From Lucinisca nassula (lineage: Eukaryota > Mollusca > Bivalvia > Lucinida > Lucinidae), in the NCBI GenBank assembly GCA_963580285.1, contig OY757011.1, forward strand, positions 204,245,644-204,309,643: 64,000 bases of DNA, in the 5' to 3' direction. A program made the translations under genes and the position numbers. A model generated the notes under the pieces. It ran no database searches. It was not told the origin of the DNA and saw only the letters and a program-made list of their open reading frames with translations. Shown in pieces: positions 55,645 through 64,000 of this stretch; positions within the stretch are counted from its first letter, which is position 1, and each line of letters opens with the position of its first letter.

Positions 55645-56292
55645 GAAGGACGTACATTCGTAAGCAATTACGCACTTACAGAAAATCGAAAATAATAATG
55701 TCTCCCGGCATCATCCGAAGCGGAGGCATAAAATATGGAGAGTACAATTTTTTGGTCCAGACAAGCTAGTTCCGGCCAATTAGGCCTCATCAGTGACCCT
55801 CATATATCTTCAAAATTCCATAATGGAATCAACGATTCCAGAGCCTAATGTAAACCTATAGAAAACAATGTAGTTCATACTTCCATGAACGCATCGAGTC
55901 ACATGATTTTCAGTGCCGTCAAGAGACGTCAGTCTAAACCATGGTTCTATACGATCTGATTGGGCGTTGGTGTCCTCAACGCTGTTCCGCTCTTTGTAGA
56001 AAAACAGCGTGTGAATGTTTTTTTTTTTTTTTTTTTTTTTTTCATTTTTAAAAGTTTGCCCTATAAGTATTTCTTTCGCCCAGCGACGAGGAGCAAAGAA
56101 TGTAAATATAAGAAATAAACTTAATTTCCCTGACGTTCTTGAAAGTATGCATGAATGTGGGCCGCTAGCAAAGTTTACATGAACCCCTTTGTGGTTCATA
56201 CACTTTGCAGGCGACCCACGGCGTTCATACTTTCATGAACAGCAGAAAAATAGAATGCATGGTTTTATTGAAACGCGCGACGTCACATGATC
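55645..56292. other. Unannotated interval with poly(T)
   Basis: No supported gene. A poly(T) of about 25 lies at 56018-56042. The word TTCATGAACGC / GCGTTCATACTTTCATGAAC occurs in inverse positions at about 55880 and 56222, hinting at another TIR element of about 360 bp. Not resolved. Confidence 0.4.
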
Positions 56293-56463
56293 ATTAACCC
56301 TTTCTGTACCAAATGCAATTTTCTTCAAAATTAATTTCGAAAATAGCTTAACCTTTAGCAAACATTGGAGGCCCTGATCAGACTCCGCGTTCTGTGGTGT
56401 TTGATCTGGGCTTGCACTGTTCGCCAAGGTACCCGTTTGGGGGTTTCCGATACTAAATTGGTT
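56293..56463 (-). mobile_element. MITE-G, copy 2
   Basis: Inverted relative of 57540-57766: TTAACCCTTTCTGTACCAAA at left, TACTAAATTGGTTAA at right, with GATCAGACTCCGCG centrally. Confidence 0.65.
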
Positions 56464-57539
56464 AATTGGAGTCTAAATAAACCATGCTAGTTGTCTCTAA
56501 TATGGTTGGACGAAGTAAATCTTATGACGTCAATGTTTATAGGAAAACTGCATACAGTTGTTTTCTGGTTTGATTATTCGCTCTTTTTCATCACATAATG
56601 GAAAAAAAATAATGTAAATAGAGTAAAAGGGGTAATTTGTATATGCTTAGAACCCTTTTGCTGGGACAATGGCAAGCAGTGAAGACCAAAATCAGATGCC
56701 GCAGTACGCAGCGTCTGATCTGGGTCGACCCTTTTTTCTTAAAGCACATTCATTTTTGTCAAATTTGTCACAAACAAAAACAAACCTGTCAATATAACTA
56801 ATTGGGGTAAGTTATTCAACGATCATGTTAATATGAGTAACGCCGACCTACTAGCACTAGCAAAGTAGCCCACCGGAGTTCAACTATTGGTTTTCTTTTG
56901 CTGAAGCATTTCAGTTATTCCATGCTGTCGAGTCATCAGCGCCATCGTGTAGCATTACTGTATTGTTTTGGTTTTTATGGAGATGAGAACAGATGAGTTA
57001 GAAATCCTTCATGCGGACTGAACAAATTATTTGTGTAAACCACGACAGAAGCAAGGGCGAGGATAATAAGCCTCCCAGTGAAAATTTATTACTGACCGTT
57101 CCAGTGCGGTTCATCTGTTGTGGCTTATTATTGTTATAGTTCAACTTTGCGTGTATGTAATAAATTTTAATTTTGGATAACCGTTTGGTCTTTACTGTCC
57201 TTTTGGCTTTCCGCTTGTGAAGTTTTTAGTATTGTGAAGTTGTTTTTTGTTGGTGTTTCCATCCCTTTGGTGGCTTGGATGGGAAGTGAACGGTAACTGT
57301 ATCGATTCCTGATCATTGCCTTCACTTCTATTCAACTACATCATTCTTTTAACTTAGTACCTTGTTCGTGACGCGACGAAGTTTGTGCATCAGCGAAAGA
57401 TAAAAAAATCCAGTTATCTCTTAAAACCAAACGCACAAAAAGCCAAAACAAAAAGCCTTGAATTTGATTTATATATCTCAAAAACAAACTGATGCATGCC
57501 ATGGAATAAAATCACGACAACTTTCCCAAACATTGTATT
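56464..57539. other. Unannotated interval
   Basis: AT-rich intergenic sequence. About 56645-56740 has another short relative of MITE-G (GATCTGGGTCGACCC after CAGTACGCAGCGTC). No gene was seen. Confidence 0.45.
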
Positions 57540-57766
57540 TAACCCATTTAGTACCAGAAACCCTAATGGGGTACTTGGCAAACAGTGCATGCCCAGATCA
57601 GACGCCGCAGAACGCGGCGTCTGATCAGGGCCTCCACTAATTGCTAAAAGTTTAGCCATTTTCTTTAATCAATTTTGAAGAAAACACAAGCTGACACCCA
57701 TAAACTTTGAAATGGACTCCTACTTTATATAAGAAGGAAGATTCCATTTGGTACAAAAAGTGTTAG
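57540..57766 (+). mobile_element. MITE-G, copy 3
   Basis: Left end TTAACCCATTTAGTACCAGA; right end TTGGTACAAAAAGTGTTAG, roughly inverse. The centre holds a strong palindrome, GATCAGACGCCGC/GCGGCGTCTGATC. Confidence 0.7.
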
Positions 57767-57857
57767 TCAACGTTGATTCACCATTATGTGCCTGCGGGTC
57801 CTGTTTTGAATATCGTTCTTGTACAGTTTTCATCACGATAATAAGTCTGAGAGACGA

Positions 57858-58099
57858 AGACCCCTCTAAAACACACTCTAGAAAGAGAAAAGTGGGCTTT
57901 ATACGGGAATACACTTTCTGTTTAATTTTTTTACTCAAAAAAAAATAGATTATGGGTGCTCGTTAAGGCGGTTCTAACGAGCGCTCACAATCTATGTTAA
58001 AAGCGGATATAAGAAAGATGTTACTATTTCTACCATATATTTTTCTTTTCTGATACCATGTTGCATGCTATTATTTAGCACGGACATGTTTTCCTAATG
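57858..58099 (+). mobile_element. Palindrome-core MITE, subfamily II, abutting the receptor stop codon
   Basis: Diverged copy. The palindrome is shortened (57953-57994: GGGTGCTCGTTAAGGCGG and partner) and the right end GCACGGACATGTTTTCCTAATG matches the subfamily II end. It finishes at 58099, immediately next to the TGA of the minus-strand receptor gene. In the gene's orientation it contains ATTAAA at about 57926-57921, a possible polyadenylation signal. Confidence 0.7.
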
Positions 58100-59365
58100 T
58101 CATTCAAGAAATGCACACACAAGATAAAACGCCAAGACAAAGTTCCAGATGACCGACAGCCAGAAACAAAGGCGGTCAAAAGCTCGAGATACAGCAGCCC
58201 ATGATACATCGTCTTCGGCATAACATGTTACTTGTCGTGTCCTCATCGACCATATCTTTGCCCTTGACAATCCTCCGTTTGTGTGCATGTGCATTTTGCG
58301 TTCTTTTGACCGTTTGGTTTGGCACATTAGTTTAGCCAGTAAACGGTAAAAACCTGGCACTGGGTGTTCTTCGTCTTTGTGGTAAAAATGAAGGGATATG
58401 ACAGTAGCGAGAATAGTGAGCCCACTACACAATAACTGCAGTCCAACATAGATGCTGAACAGACAGATTTCATCTGATGATTCTGGCAGAGAGTCACTGA
58501 TAAGAGTCAGAAACACTGCCAAGGTCAGGAATATTGTCAGGCATAATGTGATCTTCTCGCCAGATTCGGAAGGAACAATAAAGCAGGTCATGTTAAACAG
58601 TGAAATGCATACTATAGGAGCAAACATGTTGAGAAGGAAGAACAACCACTTCCGTCTAAAGTTGAATCTATACAAGATATGGTCCCAAGCATCGTCACCA
58701 TAAGCCATCTGATAACGTTTTATCAAATCTATATTCATTTCCCATTCAGCACTTTCTTTATAGTAGCGGAAGTTTAATTTTCCAGAAGTGTTCAATTTCA
58801 AAACTGACGAAGGGTTGGTCCAGGATAAAAAGTCGAGTTCACAAGTCTGTACATCGAATGGAAACCTACGAACCGTTATTTTACAGCCCACTGTATACAT
58901 TTTGTATGGCCAAGTTATACAGTCACCATTCTGTTTTACAGTGGTTCGTCCGTTATTTTGTCCGAGCTCAGTCGGGCTATCATGAGCATGTAATAAGGCG
59001 AGATCCGGGAGCCAGATATCCTCATTCTTAACGTTTATTCTCTTCACACCATTATATTCATCGGAATTCCAAGTCAGAAATTCGTCTTTCCATGTGAATT
59101 CCATAAAGGATCGAACTGTAAACGTTTGACTTTTTTCATCAATGTTATCAATGCTCATAACGTACAAATCCAAATTTATCAAAATCGGTTCAGTTTTAGA
59201 TTTTATTGGCATTATATTTGGATTATAGACTTCGAACAATTTTCTATGAAGATCATGGTCAGTTTCGCTTATGTTGGCATCACAAATACAAACGACCAAT
59301 AATAAGCACAAAGACAGAAAGTCATTATTCCGATCCATAACCTGCCGATGTAAAAGACGCCCCAT
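58100..59365 (-). CDS. Nicotinic acetylcholine receptor-like subunit (Cys-loop ligand-gated channel), intronless
   Basis: Encodes 421 residues from ATG 59365; the second ATG (59338, MDRNNDFLSL) directly precedes a good signal peptide and may be the real start. The extracellular ligand-binding domain (about 30-237) has WLPDLALL, the Cys loop C161-C175 with 13 residues between, and TWPYKM. There are four membrane segments (about 239-262, 271-293, 300-325, 401-419). SGEK before M2 suits a cation channel. Loop C lacks the paired cysteines of alpha subunits, so it is probably a non-alpha or atypical subunit, or binds another ligand. The M3-M4 loop is short (about 75). The whole protein is in one exon, unlike typical nAChR genes; bivalves are known for expanded, partly retroposed nAChR families. 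The plasma membrane is the expected location. Confidence 0.93.
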   Translation of the reverse strand: MGRLLHRQVMDRNNDFLSLCLLLVVCICDANISETDHDLHRKLFEVYNPNIMPIKSKTEPILINLDLYVMSIDNIDEKSQTFTVRSFMEFTWKDEFLTWNSDEYNGVKRINVKNEDIWLPDLALLHAHDSPTELGQNNGRTTVKQNGDCITWPYKMYTVGCKITVRRFPFDVQTCELDFLSWTNPSSVLKLNTSGKLNFRYYKESAEWEMNIDLIKRYQMAYGDDAWDHILYRFNFRRKWLFFLLNMFAPIVCISLFNMTCFIVPSESGEKITLCLTIFLTLAVFLTLISDSLPESSDEICLFSIYVGLQLLCSGLTILATVISLHFYHKDEEHPVPGFYRLLAKLMCQTKRSKERKMHMHTNGGLSRAKIWSMRTRQVTCYAEDDVSWAAVSRAFDRLCFWLSVIWNFVLAFYLVCAFLE

Positions 59366-59805
59366 GTAGAAAAAACTAGGCTAATAAAAAACAGATTTAA
59401 TCTTAATTTTATGTAATGTTAATAGCGGAATTTTATTCTAAATCGTCGAGTAGGCAATGGCAATACAACACGGGTCATTTGTCGAGGTGTATTTTTGCTT
59501 GTATTCTACGATTTGAATGGTATCAATTTTGCAATCTTTTCGTATAAGAGGAATGAATACACATTCAGGAGAGGCAACTCCTGCAAAAGTATTTTTGTAT
59601 CCCATATGCATTGGGATAAACTCTTAAAAGAAAGAATTTGGTTTGATGAGCATTTTTTTTCTTTTAAGAAAAGAACCCTTTTTCTGTGGGACAGAGGTTA
59701 TAGAAAAGTGGACAGGGAGTCTCAAAAGTTGTCTCCATTTGAAAAAAGGTGGAGAAATCTGCGCGCTGTACCCATTCCCCTTAAGAGACGAGTCTCAAGA
59801 AAACC
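59366..59805. other. Interval upstream of the receptor gene
   Basis: Contains the presumed promoter of the minus-strand receptor gene; no clear TATA box was assigned. A plus-strand frame without ATG (59495 to the MITE at 59806) shows no family I recognise and is not called. Confidence 0.4.
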
Positions 59806-60047
59806 AGGCCCCGAGGTTATAAAACGTTTTTCATGCTCAACTCACTTGAGCATGAAATTTGCCCTGCTCACAATTTTAAAATGCCAACAATTGTTGGCAT
59901 TTTAAAATTTATGAGCAGGACAAATAGAATTTTGTGCTATCTGAGAAAGAAAAATCGCTCAACTTCTTAGTATTTTAATTTTTATGAGCATCACAAGTTT
60001 CATGCTCAGCTGAGTTGAGCATGAAAAATGTTTTATAACATCTGGGC
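59806..60047. mobile_element. 242-bp MITE with about 40-bp TIRs
   Basis: Starts GGCCCCGAGGTTATAAAACG and ends TTTTATAACATCTGGGC, inverse over about 40 bp including TTTTTCATGCTCAACTCA. An internal palindrome is at about 59873-59911 (AATTTTAAAATGCC / GGCATTTTAAAATT). Confidence 0.85.
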
Positions 60048-60262
60048 AAGTCTTCAGTTTTCGAATTGAAGGCCAGGTAAGACCAACCTGGTCTGCTCAG
60101 CTTCCCAGACTAACACGGGTATTGAAATTGAAGATATTGAAACTAAATCTTGTGTTGGGGTCACACGCCACGTCTGTCCTTGTGGGCCATTTCGTGAGAA
60201 AAGAGATAGAAGAGATGGTAAAAGAGATGAAAGACACGGATACGGAATGCATATCAATTTTA

Positions 60263-61454
60263 TCAAAACAACCTGCATGTTTATTGGGTCAAGACACCAA
60301 TTAAATGAACTGCCTCAAATGAGTCTAAATATTGACGGCCACAAAATCACAAACGTCTCCCAACAAAAGCTGCTAGGCTTGCTTATTGACTTGGTCACCG
60401 CAAATATATGATATTTGTTCAGCGCTTTCGTCAAAAATATTCCTTCTGCGACAACTAGCAACATATGTCTCAACTGACGTCCTTACGACATTTTATCAGG
60501 GCTATGTTTTGCCCCTTATTGACTATGGGTCTGTAACATGGTCGGGGACGTCTTCAACAAATCTCGATCGGATACTTAAACTACAGAAACGTGCTGCTCG
60601 TATTATTTTGCGTGCTGACTTTGATACACCGTCTGCAACTATGTTTAAAGAACTGGGGTGGCAGCCTTTCAACAAGCGCCTCATCTACAATAAAGCTGTG
60701 CTTACGTACAAAGCTTTAAATGTCCTAACACCGGAATATATCAGTAATTTATTAAAACCAGTTTCGGAAACACAAAGTCGTTCTCTGATATCATCATTCA
60801 ATGGCACCCTGGTCATTCCAAGATCCCGACCATCTCTTTATGACAGGGCATTTTCAACCTCAGCTCCGAGACTTTGGAACACGCTTCCTATTTCTGTAAG
60901 AAACGCAACGACATTCAGTTCGTTTAAAAACAGTCTTAAGGAAATTCTCTGACTCTTACAGTAAGAATAGTCATACACGAAGTGTTACTATGAACATTTT
61001 ATCTATTTATTTCTCCTTTAGCGTTTTAAGCAGAAAATAATACCTGTCTGTTTTTTACTTTTAATACTATTTGACTTTGCGCGCCCATTCGTAATTTTTA
61101 ACTACCATAATCTTGTATGTTTTTAAAGTTTTAACACCCACAATCCGTATGGCTGCAAATTGACACAACAGAGATAGTGTCGGGCTTACAGGTTTTCATG
61201 TTTCCGCCTGGGCTCGGGTGTCGGGGCATGCTGTTTGGACATCGGTTCCGCCACATGCTTCCCGTCTAACTGAGCTCAGATTGAGCTGGAATCATTTCTG
61301 TGTGCGACGCGACTCCTGTCCTGACAAAACTCTCATGCGGTAGAAATGATGTTGTTTGTATATTATATATGTTTTATGTTTTATAAAGAGGGCCACATGT
61401 TAGAAAAGTTTTTTATAGCTAAATGTGTTTTTTACCCTCTTAAAATAATGTATA

Positions 61455-61525
<71 letters not shown>

Positions 61526-61530
61526 AGGAA
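60263..61530 (+). pseudogene. 5'-truncated non-LTR retrotransposon (CR1/L2-like) with frameshift
   Basis: The start encodes MFIGSRHQLNELPQMSLNID and QQKLLGLLID, the end of an RT domain. A frame change near 60391 then leads into WSPQIYDICSALSSKIFLLRQL..., the region after RT including LPLIDYGSVTWSG and LQKRAARIIL, to a stop at about 60952. A 3' UTR of about 500 bp ends in a (AAAT)n run (61448-61525). Truncation at the 5' end and a short-repeat tail are typical of CR1/L2-type LINEs. Without the endonuclease and RT catalytic site it is dead. Confidence 0.88.
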
Positions 61531-61846
61531 GAAGAAAATAAAAAAACAAATGTGAAGCAACAGAAGACCTAACATCATTCTCTCCCTCTACCCTTCCCGC
61601 TGCAAGGACAGCATACCTTGCCCAACTATATATAAATCCAATAACAGTTGGTCGCCCAGATGACTATGAAATCAAGAAGTATTAGTTATCTAAAGAGTAA
61701 ACATAAAGGTGCTGTTCAGACTGTGCGGACTGACAGACCGATCTGCACGTTTATTGTTCGTAAATGAACAAACCAGGTTTATTTATTTTTCAAGTCGTGG
61801 CTCATGTAATTGGCTTTCGTATAAGGAATCAATGGCAAAGTCACTG

Positions 61847-61934
61847 CCCTGCAGGCACAAAAGTTGATTCAACGTTAAACTAACGTTGAAACAACGTCGT
61901 TTCAACGTTAGTTCAACGTTGAGTGCCTGCTGGG
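61847..61934. repeat. Foldback palindrome (CAACGTT-rich)
   Basis: CCCTGCAGGCAC and GTGCCTGCTGGG bound a nearly perfect palindrome of CAACGTTRAAC repeats (TTGATTCAACGTTAAAC... and inverse). Compact foldback elements with CCAGCAGGCA-type ends occur in many animals. Confidence 0.8.
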
Positions 61935-62047
61935 TGACTTCTTTAAGATGATCGTTTAGTTAATTCCTTTTTATCCCCCGACCGAATAGGTTCGGGGGAT
62001 ATAGCGATCAGCCTGGCGTCCGTCCGTCCGTCCGTCCGTAGACGCAA

Positions 62048-62572
62048 CCTTGTGATGGCCATAACTCCTATACCCTTTGAGATTCATTGATGGTTATTGG
62101 CACAATTGTTCACAAGGCTGAGACGGCGTGTCATGCGCAAGAACCAGAACTCTGAATACCATACTTTTTTAGTTATCTCCCCTTTTAATAAAATAGAATG
62201 ACTACTTTGTGATGGCCATAACTCCAATACCCTTTGAGATATATTGATGGTACCTGGCACAGTTGTTCACAAGGCTGAGGCGGCGTGTCATGCACAAGAA
62301 CCACAACTCTGGTTGCCATGGTTTTGGAGTTATCTCCCCTTCCAATAAAATAGAGTGACAACCTTGTGATGGCCATAACTCCTATACCCTTTGAGATTCA
62401 TTGATGGTTCTTGGCACAATTGTTCACAAGGCTGAGACGGTGTGTCATGCGCAAGAACCAGAACTTTGGATGCCATACCTTTTTAGTTATCTCCCCTTTT
62501 AATAAAATAGAATGACTACTTTGTGATGGCCATAACTCCAATACCCTTTGAGATATATTGATGGTACCTTTT
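62048..62572 (+). repeat. Tandem repeat, 157-bp unit, about 3.4 copies
   Basis: TTGTGATGGCCATAACTCC recurs at about 62050, 62208, 62364 and 62521. Each unit carries CCCTTTGAGAT(T/A)(C/T)ATTGATGG and GCACAATTGTTCACAAGG. It is preceded by CGGGGGATATAG and a (CGTC)n run (about 62017-62040). Confidence 0.92.
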
Positions 62573-62663
62573 TCCTTATGTCATATTTCTTTCTCCCTAT
62601 TCCTTTTACCTTTTTTACGTATTCCTTTTTTTTTTTTTTTTTTTTTTTTCGTTATTCATTTTG

Positions 62664-62921
62664 TCAGCCTCGATGGCGCCGTGGATAACGCGTTCGACTC
62701 ATGATCGAGGGCTTCTGCGTTCGGATCCGGCCACCGGTATTAAGGTGTGTCCTTTTGCAAGACACGTAGTGACACTGCTTCACTCCAACCAGATGTAAAT
62801 GGGTAGCAATGGTGTAATAGTCACTGCCTCTCTCGCGCGCGCGTGTGAAAAAATCCGGAATGAGTGTACAAGAGCGATTAAATAAGCTTGAAGCTTCAAT
62901 CGCAATCGAACTAAGATAAAT
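62664..62921 (+). mobile_element. tRNA-derived SINE (Met-CAT-like head)
   Basis: The head has A box TGGCGCCGTGGAT, anticodon-loop-like CTCATGA (CAT) and B-box-like GTTCGGATCC. The central region (GTGTCCTTTTGCAAGACAC, CACTCCAACCAGATGTAAATG) is a common body in invertebrate SINEs. A preceding poly(T) (62627-62650) belongs to another element. The tail merges with the next MITE. Confidence 0.75.
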
Positions 62922-63265
62922 TACAGTCGAACTCCCATGGCTCGAACACCTTTGGGAAGTCGAAAATCTGTTCGAAACGGGGGTCGTTCGAGCCACTGAG
63001 GGTTACTGTCAGTAGGCATAACGAGATACTTTTAGACATCTTTTCGGTTTTCTATAATGAAAATGTATTCTGTGTGTACTTATTAGAATCGCCTCATCGA
63101 GGCGATTCTAATGAGAACACACAGCATACATTTGCAATATAACGGCTACAATCTCCTTAATTATCCCCCACTATTTCTTATGTACAGGATTTCGCTAGGG
63201 GCTCAAGAATGGGTTCGACACATCAAACGAGCCATCGCTGTTCGAGCCATCGAAGTTCTACTGTA
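62922..63265. mobile_element. Mariner/pogo-type MITE, TA target, carrying a nested MITE
   Basis: TA followed by CAGTCGAACTCCCATGGCTC at left and GTTCGAGCCATCGAAGTTC...CTACTG then TA at right: about 27-bp imperfect TIRs with TA flanks, typical of non-autonomous Tc1/mariner/pogo elements. About 63037-63140 inside it is a diverged palindrome-core MITE (TTAGAATCGCCTCATCGA and complement). Confidence 0.82.
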
Positions 63266-63280
63266 GTATAAACTATTTGT

Positions 63281-63590
63281 GTTTGTTTGATTTGAGGTTT
63301 ATCGTCCTCGTCAACACTGTAAAGGTTATTATGGAGACGTTGCTTCCAATTTTGTGGGACCTTTACCCGACATTGAGATGAAATGACATCTCAAACCCCG
63401 TAGTCCAATGAAACCAATAGGGTTTATAAGCATGGACGGTCCGACACTCGCACCGCTTTGCCTTGGCAGGCAAGATCCTCTAAGTGGTTTACCAGTACTC
63501 GTGTGCGGGTCGGATTCAGCTCTGCGTGAGAGCATCATGCAGCCCATCCTTTTCTTTAAGCCCCCATCTATTTCTTTAAGCCCCGACCGG
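63281..63590 (-). repeat. Dispersed repeat R1, complete
   Basis: Minus-strand full copy with the TTTGATTTGAGGTTTA(T/A)CG end at left (plus reading) and CTTTAAGCCCCG at right. Confidence 0.8.
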
Positions 63591-63724
63591 GTATATAACT
63601 AATACGCTTCTATTCACATTAAGTATTTTTACATCATTTTGCTTACAAAAAGATTCAGTAACTTAGATTAACAATACAGAATAAACAAAAAGGAATAAGG
63701 AAAAATGAAAATGGAATTAACTTA

Positions 63725-63926
63725 GTTAACCCTTATAATGCTGTTCACGACAACCCCTATCTTTGCAAACAGTGTAGATCCAGATCAGAAGCCATCTGAT
63801 CAGGATCTACATTGTTTGGCATTCATTTTATGAATTTGTAGCAATAAATTACATCAAGTAATTTGATTGGTTGATAGACAGAAATGGGTGTGGCTTAAAT
63901 GAATATTCAGCAAGATAAGGGTTAAC
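63725..63926 (-). mobile_element. MITE-T, copy 2
   Basis: Inverted copy of 31888-32103. TIRs GTTAACCCTTATAATGCTG / CAGCAAGATAAGGGTTAAC; central GATCCAGATCAGAAGCC hairpin. Confidence 0.88.
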
Positions 63927-64000
63927 AATGATCCAGTTAAAGATGTACTGCCCTGAAAGATCAATAATAAATTAGTTGGGGGTGTATACTAGCTTTTTCG

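Noticed and set aside
59495..59905. 136-codon plus-strand ORF upstream of the receptor gene
   Set aside because: No ATG near the start, no family resemblance, and its end lies in a MITE.

Overview
The window looks like repeat-dominated nuclear DNA from a metazoan, most likely a marine bivalve or other mollusc. This rests on a MetaSINE-like SINE, several tRNA-derived SINE families, a Gmr1-type LTR retrotransposon, a Ngaro-type tyrosine-recombinase retrotransposon, many MITEs and an intronless nicotinic-receptor-like gene. The species cannot be named from sequence alone. Only one convincing host gene is present; almost everything else is mobile or satellite DNA.

Layout. 1-7.3 kb: a non-autonomous TIR element, then many MITE and SINE copies, including a MITE family built around a near-perfect central palindrome. 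7.3-11.2 kb: a 3.85-kb TIR element flanked by a 6-bp direct repeat and carrying an intact Tc1-type DD34E transposase ORF. 13.2-53.9 kb: a giant palindromic structure whose two ends are near-identical inverted copies, followed inward by long arrays of an approximately 160-bp satellite in opposite orientations (left 13.2-18.8 and 29.4-30.3 kb; right 45.5-53.9 kb). Two large retroelements are nested in it. The first is a complete, minus-strand Gmr1-like LTR element (18801-29381, TSD AGGAT) with 2,544-bp LTRs and a single ORF in the order Gag-PR-INT-RT-RNaseH. The second is a complete plus-strand Ngaro-like element (about 33653-42274) with split direct repeats A1-B1-A2-B2, inserted in a second satellite of about 230 bp. 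53.9-64 kb: further MITEs, SINEs, a 5'-truncated LINE, and a 421-residue Cys-loop receptor gene on the minus strand whose stop codon abuts a MITE.

How the parts relate. The nesting order can be read directly. The satellite arms are oldest. Within them a tRNA-Lys-type SINE (17-bp TSD), the Gmr1-like element and the Ngaro-like element inserted later, and removing each restores the satellite unit. The Gmr1-like element appears very young: its LTRs have equal length with no detectable indel, and the ORF is open throughout. The Ngaro-like element is also young (one difference noticed between its B repeats), but its SGNH-hydrolase ORF carries a nonsense codon. An in-frame UGA separates its gag and RT frames. 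No bacterial-type operons, CRISPR arrays or genuine tRNA/rRNA genes were seen.
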